Below, in pieces: positions 27,144 to 35,301 of a stretch of DNA of 64,000 bases. Origin of the DNA: Microcystis aeruginosa Ma_MB_S_20031200_S102 (GTDB lineage Bacteria; Cyanobacteriota; Cyanobacteriia; Cyanobacteriales; Microcystaceae); NCBI GenBank assembly GCA_007095845.1, contig SFBI01000087.1, positions 28,287 to 92,286 of the forward strand. The letters run 5' to 3'. Numbering within the stretch: the stretch's first letter is position 1; each line of letters opens with the position of its first letter. The position numbers and the translations under genes were made by a program. The notes below the pieces were generated by a model. It was given only the letters and a program-made list of their open reading frames with translations, made no database searches and had not been told where the DNA came from.

Positions 27144-27434
27144 ATGGAAGAGTTACTATTATTAGGTGCTGGGGCTGTGGCCGTCCTAGTTGTTGCTCCC
27201 ATCGTCGGGGCGACTGTCAACCCTGAACTGGGTAAATCCATCTCAGATTCTGGTCGCGACTTGATTAAAGGTGGCCTTAAATTCGGCATGGAAACGACGG
27301 AAAAACTGCAAAGTTCCTTTGCCGAAGCGACCGAATCGTGGAACGATCTCGTGGCCGAAGCTAAATCGGAAGTCGATACTAGGAAAGCCACTCCGCAGCC
27401 ACCTCAGGAAGTAGAAATTATTTCCGAAAACTAA
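27144..27434 (+). CDS. DUF5132-like small membrane protein, second copy
   Basis: 96 residues. Single N-terminal hydrophobic helix (LLLLGAGAVAVLVVAPIVGA), NPELGKSISDSGRDLIKGGLKFGMETTEKLQ, then TESWNDLVAEAKSEV and an acidic tail ending in PQEVEIISEN. It is a clear paralog of the 25595 product (shared GRDL-K-G-K-G-E-T and ESWNDLVAEA). Starts with GAGGT 7 bases upstream. Divergent from the HMA_2 operon across a 136-base gap that must hold both promoters. Confidence 0.7.
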   Translation: MEELLLLGAGAVAVLVVAPIVGATVNPELGKSISDSGRDLIKGGLKFGMETTEKLQSSFAEATESWNDLVAEAKSEVDTRKATPQPPQEVEIISEN

Positions 27435-27447
27435 CTTGAGTCCAAAA

Positions 27448-27630
27448 ATGCCGACTGACCGACAACAATTGCGTCCTCGGTGTCAGACATTGAGTTGCCA
27501 GTTGTTCGAGGATATTCAGCGGCTCTCTCCTCCGTTAGTCTGGCGACTCCTCTTATCCCTGACAGTTTATGCACCCTGACTGCTTTACGCTCTATTCACT
27601 AGCTGGCAGCGGACGCAACTCTGGCGGGGA
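27448..27630 (+). pseudogene. Small broken frame after the DUF5132 gene
   Basis: ATG 27448 opens MPTDRQQLRPRCQTLSCQLF, runs to VWRLLLSLTVYAP, hits a TGA, then continues in frame LLYALFTSWQRTQLWRGI to a second stop. The hydrophobic part looks like a membrane helix hairpin cut by a nonsense change. Origin not recognised. Confidence 0.3.
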
Positions 27631-27729
27631 ATTTGAAAAACTAGGTGCAGTAGATTTTCGCTGTGCTTCCTGTAACTTAGCTTTTACATTGAGCTTTTAT
27701 ACTAAATCCAGTTATTAAAATTGTGTATT

Positions 27730-27815
27730 CTACCTTTTGCCTCTTGCCGTTCGGACCTCAGCGTGAGCTTTTGTCGAACGCTGATCTCACGGCCGAAGCC
27801 TTTTGCTTGTCCTGA
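27730..27815. repeat. Palindromic repeat related to 43595-43695
   Basis: TCAGCGTGAGCTTTTGTCGAACGCTGATCTCACGGCCGAAGCC, flanked by TTTTGCC-type heptamers, is the inverted relative of the block at 43595-43695 (GGCTTCGGCCGTGAGCTCAGCGTTCGA). The stretch 27635-27945 otherwise shows nothing gene-like. Confidence 0.6.
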
Positions 27816-27947
27816 TATTTAGCCTATGTTCAACAGATTTAGTATTACATTAAGCCTTGACATTGAGCGGGTCGAAATATGTCGAAGTGCTGTTCCATTT
27901 CGGACTAGTAACAGGTGGTCGATTTCCGTTTCCATGGCACTAGGAGA

Positions 27948-28109
27948 ATGATAGGGGACAGGAGTAGCAATAGTATCAAAGAAGTGATCAAAATTCATAT
28001 TTATTTTGATTTGTGGGTGGAAAAAGAATTATTATCGACACAGAAAATTGCGAAGGTTTTACGGGAACAGTATTGGCTTAATCATGGCTCTTGGGTGATT
28101 GTCAGTTAG
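27948..28109 (+). CDS. Hypothetical small protein
   Basis: 53 residues from ATG 27948 (GTG 27915 possible): SNSIKEVIKIHIYFDLWVEK, LLSTQKIAKVLREQYWLNHG, SWVIVS. Predicted helical. It ends 4 bases before the converging dnaE stop. It could be a genuine small gene or the end of a lost larger one. Confidence 0.3.
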   Translation: MIGDRSSNSIKEVIKIHIYFDLWVEKELLSTQKIAKVLREQYWLNHGSWVIVS

Positions 28110-28112
28110 AAT

Positions 28113-29450
28113 TTAATGGTTAATCAGAGGTGCAGAATTAGCCAGAAAACCCGCAACTTTCAGAGACTCTAGCACTGAATTGTCATCCTCTACCCAATAG
28201 TTTTGTCCTAAACGCACAAATTGACGCTGAGTTCCCGCACCAATGGTGGCAATAACGGGAACTTTTGCCTTTTGTTTGTCTCCCGATTGCAGAATACTTT
28301 TGAGAAGATTTTGACGATTTTGGTTGACGACATCTTGCAGGGATAAATTAACCATCACCATTTTAATGGTTTCGATCGGTTCCGCATCTTCGATAATTAA
28401 TTGTACCCGATCATCTCGGCGATCAATTTTTCCCCACACCATTAAAGTTGCTTCCTCCACTAATAATTTTTGCAGACGTTCGTAGGTATCGGAAAAAACC
28501 ACTGCTTCTGACTGTCCCGAAGCATCTTCTAGGGTTAAAAAAGCCATGGGAGTCCCTTTTTTTGTTATGATTTTCTTAACGGCATTTAATAAGACAATTG
28601 CACTGATTTTTTTTCTGGTTTTGTGTTCTTCCAAGTCAGCTAAATTGATAGGAGATAGGACTTTAGCGGCTCTTTGTAAAGCTTTTAAAGGATGCTCGGA
28701 AACATAAAAACCCAAATGTTCTTTTTCCAGTTTTAACTTTTCTTGTAGGGAAAAATCTTCTACTGGTGGCGCACTAGGAGACTGTTCAAACTCCGATTCT
28801 TGTTTATTTTCTGTGCCACCTCCTAGCATATCAAAAATATTCATTTGACCGCTTTCTTTCTCTTTGTTACGTTTTTGCGCCCAGGCAACTACTAATTCTA
28901 AATCCTCAATTAATTGATGGCGATTAGGTTGAATTTTATCAAAAGCACCACAATAAATTAGTGTTTCTAAGGCTCTTTTGTTAACCAATCGTAAATCAAC
29001 ACGCTCACAAAAATCTCCTAAGGAAGTAAACTTTCCTGCCGCGGCTTCCCTCGCTTTTAAAATGGTCTCGATCGCATTTTCACCTAGGTTTCTAACTGCC
29101 GACAAGCCAAAGAGAATTTTGCGTCCAATCGGGGTAAAATGTTTTTGTGATCGATTGATATCGGGAGGTTCGACATCGATATTCATTTTCTGACAGTTTT
29201 CTCGATACTTTTCCACCTTATCCTGATTATCGCTACTAGCAGTTAGTAACGCTGTCATATATTCCACAGGATAATTAGCTTTTAAATAAGCGGTTTGATA
29301 GGTGACGTAAGCATAAGCGGTAGAGTGAGATTTATTAAAACAATTGGAGGCGATTAATCCGTTGCCCAGCAAAAAATTATGATCTTTCTCTACACCAATA
29401 TCGTAAACGGGTTTGCTTCCCAAGGATTGACGACTGATAATTTTAACCAT
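28113..29450 (-). CDS. dnaE: DNA polymerase III alpha subunit, C-terminal half, with split-intein IntC
   Basis: 445 residues. Residues 1-36 ([11 protein letters not shown] to [10 protein letters not shown]) are the C-terminal half of the cyanobacterial DnaE split intein, with DHNF and the terminal Asn36. The next residue, Cys37 in [13 protein letters not shown], is the splicing nucleophile of the C-extein. The protein joins in trans with the DnaE-N/IntN product, encoded elsewhere and not in this window, to give full-length replicative polymerase. After the intein come the end of the polymerase fingers and helix-hairpin-helix region ([15 protein letters not shown]), then an OB-fold ([40 protein letters not shown]). 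Only the split half starts with its own ATG. Confidence 0.97.
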   Translation of the reverse strand: MVKIISRQSLGSKPVYDIGVEKDHNFLLGNGLIASNCFNKSHSTAYAYVTYQTAYLKANYPVEYMTALLTASSDNQDKVEKYRENCQKMNIDVEPPDINRSQKHFTPIGRKILFGLSAVRNLGENAIETILKAREAAAGKFTSLGDFCERVDLRLVNKRALETLIYCGAFDKIQPNRHQLIEDLELVVAWAQKRNKEKESGQMNIFDMLGGGTENKQESEFEQSPSAPPVEDFSLQEKLKLEKEHLGFYVSEHPLKALQRAAKVLSPINLADLEEHKTRKKISAIVLLNAVKKIITKKGTPMAFLTLEDASGQSEAVVFSDTYERLQKLLVEEATLMVWGKIDRRDDRVQLIIEDAEPIETIKMVMVNLSLQDVVNQNRQNLLKSILQSGDKQKAKVPVIATIGAGTQRQFVRLGQNYWVEDDNSVLESLKVAGFLANSAPLINH

Positions 29451-29489
29451 ATAGGGTAAACTTCTAAGTGTTCTTCTAGTTTTATTAAT

Positions 29490-29677
29490 TTATTTTAGCA
29501 AAATTTCTCTCTTTTTAGTGATTTCAGGATGAGGTAAAGATTCTCCGAATTTCTGATCAAGTTGTATCAGAGATTCTAGGACTTCTTCAGCATTTTTCAC
29601 AGCTTCAGCATAAGTATTACCATGAGTACGCCATTTTTGTCCCAGAAAGTCGGGTAAGCTAACTAGATAACAATTGT
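29490..29677 (-). pseudogene. hicB antitoxin remnant, 5' end lost at a MITE
   Basis: Reads CYLVSLPDFLGQKWRTHGNT, YAEAVKNAEEVLESLIQL, DQKFGESLPHPEI to a TAA at 29490. This is the HicB pattern (partial RNase-H-like fold with TYAEAVKNAEE). It is interrupted at 29678 by a MITE (copy A), so the N-terminus is gone. Confidence 0.75.
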
Positions 29678-29792
29678 GGTTCTTCCGAACTTACAATGTA
29701 GAAAATTCCCCAAGCTCCCTCTCTGTCCAGCAATGCTCTAAAGTTGATAAATATCAATCTAACAAAAACTCAAAGCTTTACTATACAAGCTT
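29678..29792. mobile_element. MITE-1 copy A (truncated)
   Basis: Starts with terminal sequence GGTTCTTCCGAACTTACAATG and matches copy D (44037-44162) almost base for base, then ends at ACTATACAAGC without the other terminus. It abuts the hicB remnant. Confidence 0.85.
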
Positions 29793-29830
29793 AATTGTCT
29801 TCATCAGGCCACTAAATTAGTATTCTATAT

Positions 29831-30046
29831 TTAAGTTTTTTCATCTTCTCTTCTCCTGACTTCTTCAATGGCATTTTTAACTTCTTGTTCTTGGTAACGT
29901 TTGACATCTGCTCCGTCTTTTCCCGATAGAGTGATTTTCACTCCATCTGGAGGGTGTAACTAATGGTTGTGACTGCCTTTTCCTCAAAAATCAATAAATC
30001 CAGCTTTTTTGAGCATTTGTTTTGATTCTCTGATTTTTTTGGGCAT
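29831..30046 (-). pseudogene. hicA toxin with two in-frame stops
   Basis: From ATG 30046: MPKKIRESKQMLKKAGFIDF, stop, GKGSHNH, stop, LHPPDGVKITLSGKDGADVK, RYQEQEVKNAIEEVRRREDE. The pattern with GKGSH is the HicA mRNA interferase of the DUF-free type that normally pairs with the HicB downstream. TGA replaces a residue just before GKGSH and TAG follows the catalytic His region, so the toxin is dead. The dead toxin and broken antitoxin together are a decayed hicAB locus. Confidence 0.75.
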
Positions 30047-30130
30047 CAGTCTAGATTTGCTCGATTAGGTAATTTGTTAGAGGGTGTGACAAGTCTTGTA
30101 TAATTCTTATTATATAACAATTTCAACCAT

Positions 30131-30254
30131 TGAGCGGTTACTGGAGAAGCTTTCTGAGCAGGGAAAAGGGGGAGCAGGGGAGTACAGGTTTTTGCTTTTC
30201 TGAGTCTCCCTCTTCCTTGCTTAACGAGTGCTAGAAGACTTAGATTCAGGGAGA
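30131..30254. repeat. Left direct repeat flanking the DUF2887 gene
   Basis: GGAGCAGGGGAGTACAGGTTTTTGCT ... GAGTGCTAGAAGACTTAGATTCAGGGAGA recurs at 31359-31475 in the same orientation with moderate divergence. Both copies are followed by MITE-1 in the same orientation. Confidence 0.8.
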
Positions 30255-30342
30255 TAAACCGGTGCTAATCCCTTGCTCCCTCGGTGACATCGGGTGGGGG
30301 TTTGATTCTAGAAATTTAAGTTGATCTAAACTTAATAAAAAT

Positions 30343-30459
30343 GGCTCTACCGAACCTGTCATGTAAAACTATTAACAACTTATGCTTGTAAAGCTTGTAT
30401 AGTAAAGCTTTGAGTTTTTGTTAGATTGATATTTATCAACTTTAGAGCATTGCTGGACA
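30343..30459. mobile_element. MITE-1 copy B (truncated)
   Basis: Begins at terminus GGCTCTACCGAACCTGTCATG and continues through the shared core (AGCTTGTATAGTAAAGCTTTGAG) to GCATTGCTGGACA, then loses the second terminus. Opposite orientation to copy A. Confidence 0.85.
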
Positions 30460-30515
30460 ATTGATTGGGAACTCCAAAAATAGTACAACTTGGTTCAATT
30501 GTATTTGCTCAAATA

Positions 30516-31352
30516 ATGAAAACTGATAAAATATTTTATACCTTATTTCAAGTTTTTCCCGAACTTCTGTTTCAACTGCTAGGAGAATCTCCGAAGCTAG
30601 CGCAAAATTATCAATTTAAATCAGTGGAAATCAAAGAATTAGCTTTCCGACTTGATGGGGTATTTATTCCCGATGCAGACCACCCGGATTATCCGCTTTA
30701 CTTTGTGGAAGTTCAATTTCAAAAGGATGAGGATTTTTATTGGCGATTCATCACTCAAATCTTCCTCTATCTTAAGCAGTATAAGCCTGAATGTACTTGC
30801 TGTCCCGTAATTATCTGGGAAAGGAGAAGCTTAGACACTCGGCTTCCCCTTGCTTACCAAAATTTGCTAAACTTAGAGCAGATACAACGGATATATCTCG
30901 ATGAAATCGAAGGTGAATACCCTCCATCTCTTGGGATAAGTATCCTCCAGTTTATCGTCATCAGTACGAAAAAAGCACCGAAACAGGTTCAATCCTTGAT
31001 TGACCAAACTCACCAGCAGTTTGTTGACCCTAACACTCAAAGAAATGTTATGGAGTTAATCGAGAAGATTATTATCTACAAATTTCCGCAGAAAAGTCGC
31101 CAGGAGTTAGAAGCTATGTTTAATCTCACGGAATGGAAACAAACCAAGTTTTATCAAGAAGCTAAGGAAGAGGGGAAACTTGAAGGAAAACTTGAAGGAA
31201 AACTTGAAGGGAAACTTGAAGGGAAACTTGAAGGGAAACTTGAAATGATTCCCCTTCTGGTTAGGTTGGGACTTAATGAAGAACAAATTGCCCAAGAATT
31301 AAATCTAAAAGTTGAGATTGTTCATCAATTTATTATGAATCAGAACAATTAA
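30516..31352 (+). CDS. DUF2887 / Rpn-type PD-(D/E)XK nuclease-like protein
   Basis: 278 residues from ATG 30516 (MKTDKIFYTLFQVFPELLF). The core LDGVFIPD ... YFVEVQFQKDEDFYWRF has the Asp and Glu-x-Gln of a PD-(D/E)XK-like site, the normal DUF2887 arrangement. A variable linker with six GKLE repeats (12-bp units) follows at about residues 220-243, and the protein ends in a HTH-like piece (LGLNEEQIAQELNLKVEIV). Such proteins are spread widely in cyanobacterial genomes and are called transposase-like; no transposition has been shown from sequence. It is flanked by direct repeats and MITEs. The upstream part of the frame before 30516 comes from MITE border sequence. Confidence 0.8.
   Translation: MKTDKIFYTLFQVFPELLFQLLGESPKLAQNYQFKSVEIKELAFRLDGVFIPDADHPDYPLYFVEVQFQKDEDFYWRFITQIFLYLKQYKPECTCCPVIIWERRSLDTRLPLAYQNLLNLEQIQRIYLDEIEGEYPPSLGISILQFIVISTKKAPKQVQSLIDQTHQQFVDPNTQRNVMELIEKIIIYKFPQKSRQELEAMFNLTEWKQTKFYQEAKEEGKLEGKLEGKLEGKLEGKLEGKLEMIPLLVRLGLNEEQIAQELNLKVEIVHQFIMNQNN
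31173..31244 (+). repeat. 12-bp in-frame tandem repeat, 6 copies (GKLE)
   Basis: Six units of GG(G/A)AAACTTGAA encode the GKLE linker. The design mirrors the GLQQ repeat of the gene at 804-1811. Confidence 0.95.
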
Positions 31353-31358
31353 AACTTT

Positions 31359-31475
31359 TGAGAGGTTGCTTCTGGGAGTGAAGAAGCGGAGGAGCAGGGG
31401 AGTACGGGTTTTTGCTCCTCTCAGCCTCCCCTTTACTTGGCTCACCAGTGCTAGAAAATTTAGATTCAGGGAGAA
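31359..31475. repeat. Right direct repeat flanking the DUF2887 gene
   Basis: Second copy of the repeat at 30131-30254 (GGAGCAGGGGAGTACGGGTTTTTGCTC ... AGTGCTAGAAAATTTAGATTCAGGGAGA). Confidence 0.8.
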
Positions 31476-31563
31476 TATTTCGAGACTTTCTAGGCATATT
31501 CTTGAGCAAGATTTTAAATTATGATAGTTGCTGATAAACTTATTAATTAATTAATTAATTAAT

Positions 31564-31688
31564 GGCTCTACCAAACCTGTCATGTAAAACTATTAACAAC
31601 TTATGCTTGTAAAGCTTGTATAGTAAAGCTTTGAGTTTTTGTTAGATTGATATTTATCAACTTTAGAGCATTGCTGGACAGAAGAACC
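31564..31688. mobile_element. MITE-1 copy C, both ends present, internally deleted
   Basis: Runs from GGCTCTACCAAACCTGTCATG to GAAGAACC. Compared with copies A and D it lacks about 35 bases next to the right end. It sits in a run of TAAT units; flanks CTTATTAATTAATTA and TAATTAATTAATAAG are mutually inverted. Confidence 0.85.
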
Positions 31689-31708
31689 TAATTAATTAAT
31701 AAGTTAAT

Positions 31709-31804
31709 TATAGCGGTTCTCGCATCTGTGCGGCACACTTAAACCTTTGCTGATTAAGCTGTTCAGGATCGGGAATGTACCTCTTGTGAATCAGAAACGC
31801 TATA
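31709..31804. mobile_element. MITE-2 copy 1 (96 bp)
   Basis: Ends TATAGCGGTTCTCGC and GCGTTTCTGATTC (read inward on the other strand) are inverted and bounded by TA. A 96-bp relative lies inside the IS630 copy at 44583-44678, sharing TTAAACCTTTGCTGATTAAGC and AATGTACCTCT. Confidence 0.88.
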
Positions 31805-31823
31805 AATCAAGAGAAGATAAATT

Positions 31824-31955
31824 ATGATGACATTAGAACAAGCTCTTATGATAGTTACAGAGCAAAATAATAATAGAAATTATCAAAAATTAAATGATAG
31901 AATACCATCAAGACAAAAGGTTCTAAGACAAACCGAAGAACCAAATTTTAGTTAA
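31824..31955 (+). CDS. Hypothetical 43-residue peptide
   Basis: MMTLEQALMIVTEQNNNRNY then QKLNDRIPSRQKVLRQTEEP and NFS. It ends 3 bases before the aldo/keto reductase ATG. The 3' end contains AGACAAACCGAAGAACC, which also occurs at 45589, so the gene end may derive from a repeat. Coding status uncertain. Confidence 0.3.
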   Translation: MMTLEQALMIVTEQNNNRNYQKLNDRIPSRQKVLRQTEEPNFS

Positions 31956-31958
31956 ATT

Positions 31959-33026
31959 ATGCGTTACAAACTTTTAGGTAATAGTGGTCTGCGAGTTTCC
32001 GAACTATGTCTAGGGACGATGACATTCGGGGAAGATTGGGGTTGGGGGTCCGATAAAGAGGAAAGTCGGGCGGTTTTTCAGGCTTTTGCGGAAGCGGGCG
32101 GCAATTTTCTCGATACCGCTAATCTCTACACTAACGGAACCAGTGAAACATTAGTGGGGGAATTTGTCAAGGGCGATCGAGAAAAATGGGTAATCGCCAC
32201 GAAATATTCTCTCAACACCCGCACCGGGGATGTCAATGCCTGCGGAAATCATCGAAAAAACCTCTTTCAAGCGGTAGAAGCTAGTTTAAAGCGTTTAGGT
32301 ACTGATTACATCGATTTACTCTGGCTTCATCTTTGGGACTCTCTTACTCCTATCGAAGAAGTAATGCGCGCTTTCGATGATTTGGTCAGGATGGGAAAAG
32401 TGCTTTATATCGGCATTTCTGACAGTCCTGCTTGGATTGTCTCCCAAGCAAACACCTTGGCCACCCTACGGGGATGGACACCCTTTATCGGACTACAAAT
32501 AGAATATTCTCTCAAGGAACGCACCCCCGAACGGGAATTATTGCCCATGGCCAAAGCATTAAACATCGGGGTGACAGCTTGGAGTCCCCTAGGAGGAGGA
32601 GTTTTAACGGGAAAATATAATCAACCCAACCCCGTCGATGGTCGTTTAAGCATGACCGACCAACCTTTTCAAATTTTTGATCGCGATCTGAAAATTGCCG
32701 AGACTGTCCTAGAGATTGCCAGAGAAATCGGGAAATCACCGGCACAAGTAGGATTAAATTGGCTAAGAAATCGCCCTAACTCCGTAATTCCCATCATTGG
32801 CGCTCGAAGATTGTCTCAATTGCAGGATAATCTCGCCTGTGTGGACTTTAACCTAACTAGGGAACAGCTGCAACGACTCGATAATATCAGTGCCATTTCC
32901 CTCGGTTTTCCCCACGAACTTTTAGCCAGTCAATTTGTTTGCGATATCCTATTAGGAGGAGTAGCAGCACAATTGGACGATGATGGAAGTTTTTGTTTAT
33001 GGAACCCTGAAACCCAAGGAGAGTAA
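31959..33026 (+). CDS. Aldo/keto reductase
   Basis: 355 residues, TIM barrel using NADPH. The start MRYKLLGNSGLRVSELCLGTMTFG is typical. Catalytic residues are visible as Asp in FLDTANLYTNG, Tyr in the same motif, Lys in IATKYS and His in LLWLHLWD. The cofactor segment is PIIGARRLSQLQDNL. Similar proteins reduce aldehydes; substrate unknown. Its 3' end overlaps the next gene by 47 bases, in a different frame. Confidence 0.9.
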   Translation: MRYKLLGNSGLRVSELCLGTMTFGEDWGWGSDKEESRAVFQAFAEAGGNFLDTANLYTNGTSETLVGEFVKGDREKWVIATKYSLNTRTGDVNACGNHRKNLFQAVEASLKRLGTDYIDLLWLHLWDSLTPIEEVMRAFDDLVRMGKVLYIGISDSPAWIVSQANTLATLRGWTPFIGLQIEYSLKERTPERELLPMAKALNIGVTAWSPLGGGVLTGKYNQPNPVDGRLSMTDQPFQIFDRDLKIAETVLEIAREIGKSPAQVGLNWLRNRPNSVIPIIGARRLSQLQDNLACVDFNLTREQLQRLDNISAISLGFPHELLASQFVCDILLGGVAAQLDDDGSFCLWNPETQGE

Positions 33027-33387
33027 CTACTCTGCCTACTGTGCAGGAAAAGTGATCAACTCTAAAACCGCCTACACAAAGGGGCATTTATACCATCTTA
33101 CCGCCCTCGGTTATCCCGGACTGACCGAGGGGGAGGGCTGGGTGAAGGGAATTTTATTGACTTTTAACGCAGATTATGATATTACGCTTTTGGATAGTTT
33201 GGAAGATTATCAACCCGGCAGAGCTGCGGAAGAAAACGAGTATCAGCGTCGCAGAATCCCTATTTATAATCTAGAGCGAGAATTAATCGGCGAAGCCTGG
33301 GGATATATGATGACACCAGCAAAAATAGCTTTTCATAACGGAGTTTGGCTGCCTTCCGGTTGCTGGACCAGTAGCGATCGAGAATAG
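32980..33387 (+). CDS. Gamma-glutamylcyclotransferase-fold (AIG2-like) protein
   Basis: 135 residues. The N-terminal motif VFVYGTLKPKESNY is the substrate-binding loop of the fold, with GHLYHLTALGYPGLTEGEGWVKG and LLDSLEDYQPG following. The last holds the expected catalytic acidic region (Glu in SLEDYQ). Members make 5-oxoproline from gamma-glutamyl amines or act on related amides. The coding overlap with the reductase upstream means the two are one transcript. A second ATG at 32983 is an equal start candidate. Confidence 0.88.
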   Translation: MMEVFVYGTLKPKESNYSAYCAGKVINSKTAYTKGHLYHLTALGYPGLTEGEGWVKGILLTFNADYDITLLDSLEDYQPGRAAEENEYQRRRIPIYNLERELIGEAWGYMMTPAKIAFHNGVWLPSGCWTSSDRE

Positions 33388-33446
33388 GGATGAGAGGGCC
33401 GATTCTGTTAAGATATACAAATTAAAAGCTTAATCGTGAAAAAATT

Positions 33447-33647
33447 ATGTATCTACTCCTAGAAGTGGCCAGTGGCAAATTCCCCGTTTATTTTGTAGCA
33501 GTTTATGTGGTCGGTTTTCTCGCTGCTGTCACCATCGGTTCGATCGCTTGGTACAATTCTAAACGTCCAGTTGGTTGGGAAGATGCCCAAAGACCCGATA
33601 TTATCCCCGAAGTAAAGACCGAGGTAGATTCTGATTCTCAATCCTAG
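33447..33647 (+). CDS. Small single-span membrane protein, Psb35-like
   Basis: 66 residues: one transmembrane helix (FVAVYVVGFLAAVTIGSIAW) followed by YNSKRPVGWEDAQRPDIIPEV and a short acidic tail. The WYNSKRPxGWE motif is, as I recall it, that of the thylakoid protein annotated Psb35, linked with photosystem II assembly near CP47. The link rests on memory of the motif, so I give no symbol. Confidence 0.6.
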   Translation: MYLLLEVASGKFPVYFVAVYVVGFLAAVTIGSIAWYNSKRPVGWEDAQRPDIIPEVKTEVDSDSQS

Positions 33648-33659
33648 AAAAAGACGGTA

Positions 33660-33722
33660 ATCAGTGATCAAATATGAGTTTTCAGTTTACTGAAAACTGT
33701 TTGCTGATAACTGACTAATCCC
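33660..33722. repeat. ATCAGTTATCAG-type dispersed repeat
   Basis: ATCAGTGATCAAATATGAGTTTTCAGTTTACTGAAAACTG is an imperfect palindrome built of CAGT/ACTG units. Relatives are at 36474-36536, 40937-41020 and 52463-52520, always between genes. Confidence 0.75.
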
Positions 33723-33824
33723 CAACGGCCCAGAAAATAATCAAGATATTTTATCGATTGGGTGAATAAGTCCCCTATAATCACTAACATTGCCCATATC
33801 GATCTTCACAGAAGCGGGAAAAGT

Positions 33825-35252
33825 ATGCGAATTCTATTTGTGGGTGCCGAGGCCGCCCCGATTGCCAAAGTTGGGGGAATGGGGGACGTAATTGGGGCAT
33901 TACCGAAAGTCTTGCGTCAGCTAGGTCATGACGTGCGGATTTTCCTGCCCTACTACGGTTCTCTCCAGGAAAAAATGGACATCCCTTCCGAACCCATTTG
34001 GTCAGGATTCGCCATGTTTCAGGATTTTTTAGTCTATGAAACGGTTTTACCCGATACAGATATTCCTCTCTACCTCTTTGGTCATCTAGCTTTCTCTGGA
34101 CGCAGTATCTACGGAGGCGAAGATGAGGACTGGCGATTTACCCTTTTTGCCAATGGTGCGGCGGAATTCGCCTGGAATTACTGGAAACCGCAAGTTATTC
34201 ACTGTCATGATTGGCATACGGGCATGATTCCCGTCTGGATGCACCAAGACCCCGATATTAGCACCGTTTTTACGATCCATAATCTCGCCTACCAAGGGCC
34301 TTGGCGGGAGGTGTTAGAAAAAATGACTTGGTGTCCTTGGTATATGCAGGGCGATAATACCATGGCTGCAGCGGTTCAATTTGCTAATCGCGTCACCACC
34401 GTTTCTCCCACCTATGCCCGTCAGATACAGACCCCCATTTATGGCGAAAATTTAGAAGGATTATTGTCCTATATTTCTGGCAATCTGGTGGGGATTGTTA
34501 ACGGCATCGACACGGAGGTGTATAACCCAGCTAAAGATGCTTATCTTAAGCAGAATTTTACCCCAGAAACCATCGAAAAGCGTCTGGCTAATAAAATTGC
34601 CCTGCAAGAAGAAGTGGGGCTACAGGTCAGTAAAAGTGCCTTTGTCATGGCGATGGTGACGCGTTTGGTGGAACAAAAAGGTATTGATCTAGTGATGCAA
34701 ATTTTAGATCGCTTTCTCACCTACACTGATGCACAATTGATTATTTTAGGTACAGGCGATCGCTATTATGAAACCCAACTATGGGAGATGACTTCCCGTT
34801 TCCGGGGACGAATGTCCCTGCATCTTCTCTATAGTGATGCCCTTTCCCGTCGCATCTATGGGGGGGCCGATGCTTTGTTAATGCCTTCCCGTTTTGAACC
34901 CTGCGGCATTTCCCAATTAATGGCCATGCGTTATGGTTGTATCCCCATGGTACGCCGCACCGGTGGTTTAGTCGATACGGTATCTTTCCACGACCCAATT
35001 CAGGAAAAAGGAACAGGATTTAGTTTCGATCGCTATGAACCTTTAGACCTGTTTACCTGTATGATCCGGACTTGGGAAAGTTTCCGCTATAAACAGGATT
35101 GGCAAAAACTACAGCAACGGGCAATGACTCAAGATTTTAGTTGGTATAAATCCGCTTTGGAATATCTCAAAATCTACAAACAAATCACCGGACAATCGGA
35201 GCAATTATCCGATGAGGAAAAAGATAAATTTGTCGCCCTGACTAGCAGTTAA
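33825..35252 (+). CDS. glgA: Glycogen synthase
   Basis: 475 residues from ATG 33825 ([12 protein letters not shown]). GT5 family, GT-B fold, transferring glucose from ADP-glucose to the growing alpha-1,4 chain. Motifs: ADP-glucose-binding KVGGMGD (about 15-21), [25 protein letters not shown], and the C-terminal [31 protein letters not shown]. It fits one of the two GlgA isoforms of cyanobacteria; I cannot say which. The longer start at 33762 adds no conserved sequence. A strong hairpin follows the stop. Confidence 0.95.
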   Translation: MRILFVGAEAAPIAKVGGMGDVIGALPKVLRQLGHDVRIFLPYYGSLQEKMDIPSEPIWSGFAMFQDFLVYETVLPDTDIPLYLFGHLAFSGRSIYGGEDEDWRFTLFANGAAEFAWNYWKPQVIHCHDWHTGMIPVWMHQDPDISTVFTIHNLAYQGPWREVLEKMTWCPWYMQGDNTMAAAVQFANRVTTVSPTYARQIQTPIYGENLEGLLSYISGNLVGIVNGIDTEVYNPAKDAYLKQNFTPETIEKRLANKIALQEEVGLQVSKSAFVMAMVTRLVEQKGIDLVMQILDRFLTYTDAQLIILGTGDRYYETQLWEMTSRFRGRMSLHLLYSDALSRRIYGGADALLMPSRFEPCGISQLMAMRYGCIPMVRRTGGLVDTVSFHDPIQEKGTGFSFDRYEPLDLFTCMIRTWESFRYKQDWQKLQQRAMTQDFSWYKSALEYLKIYKQITGQSEQLSDEEKDKFVALTSS

Positions 35253-35255
35253 ATC

Positions 35256-35298
35256 CTGCTTAAGTAGGGGTGAAGATATATCACCCCTACTTAAGCAG
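35256..35298. terminator. Bidirectional terminator-like hairpin between glgA and the VWA gene
   Basis: Perfect 18-bp stem CTGCTTAAGTAGGGGTGA / TCACCCCTACTTAAGCAG with a 7-base loop, exactly between two converging genes. Confidence 0.8.
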
Positions 35299-35301
35299 AA
35301 A

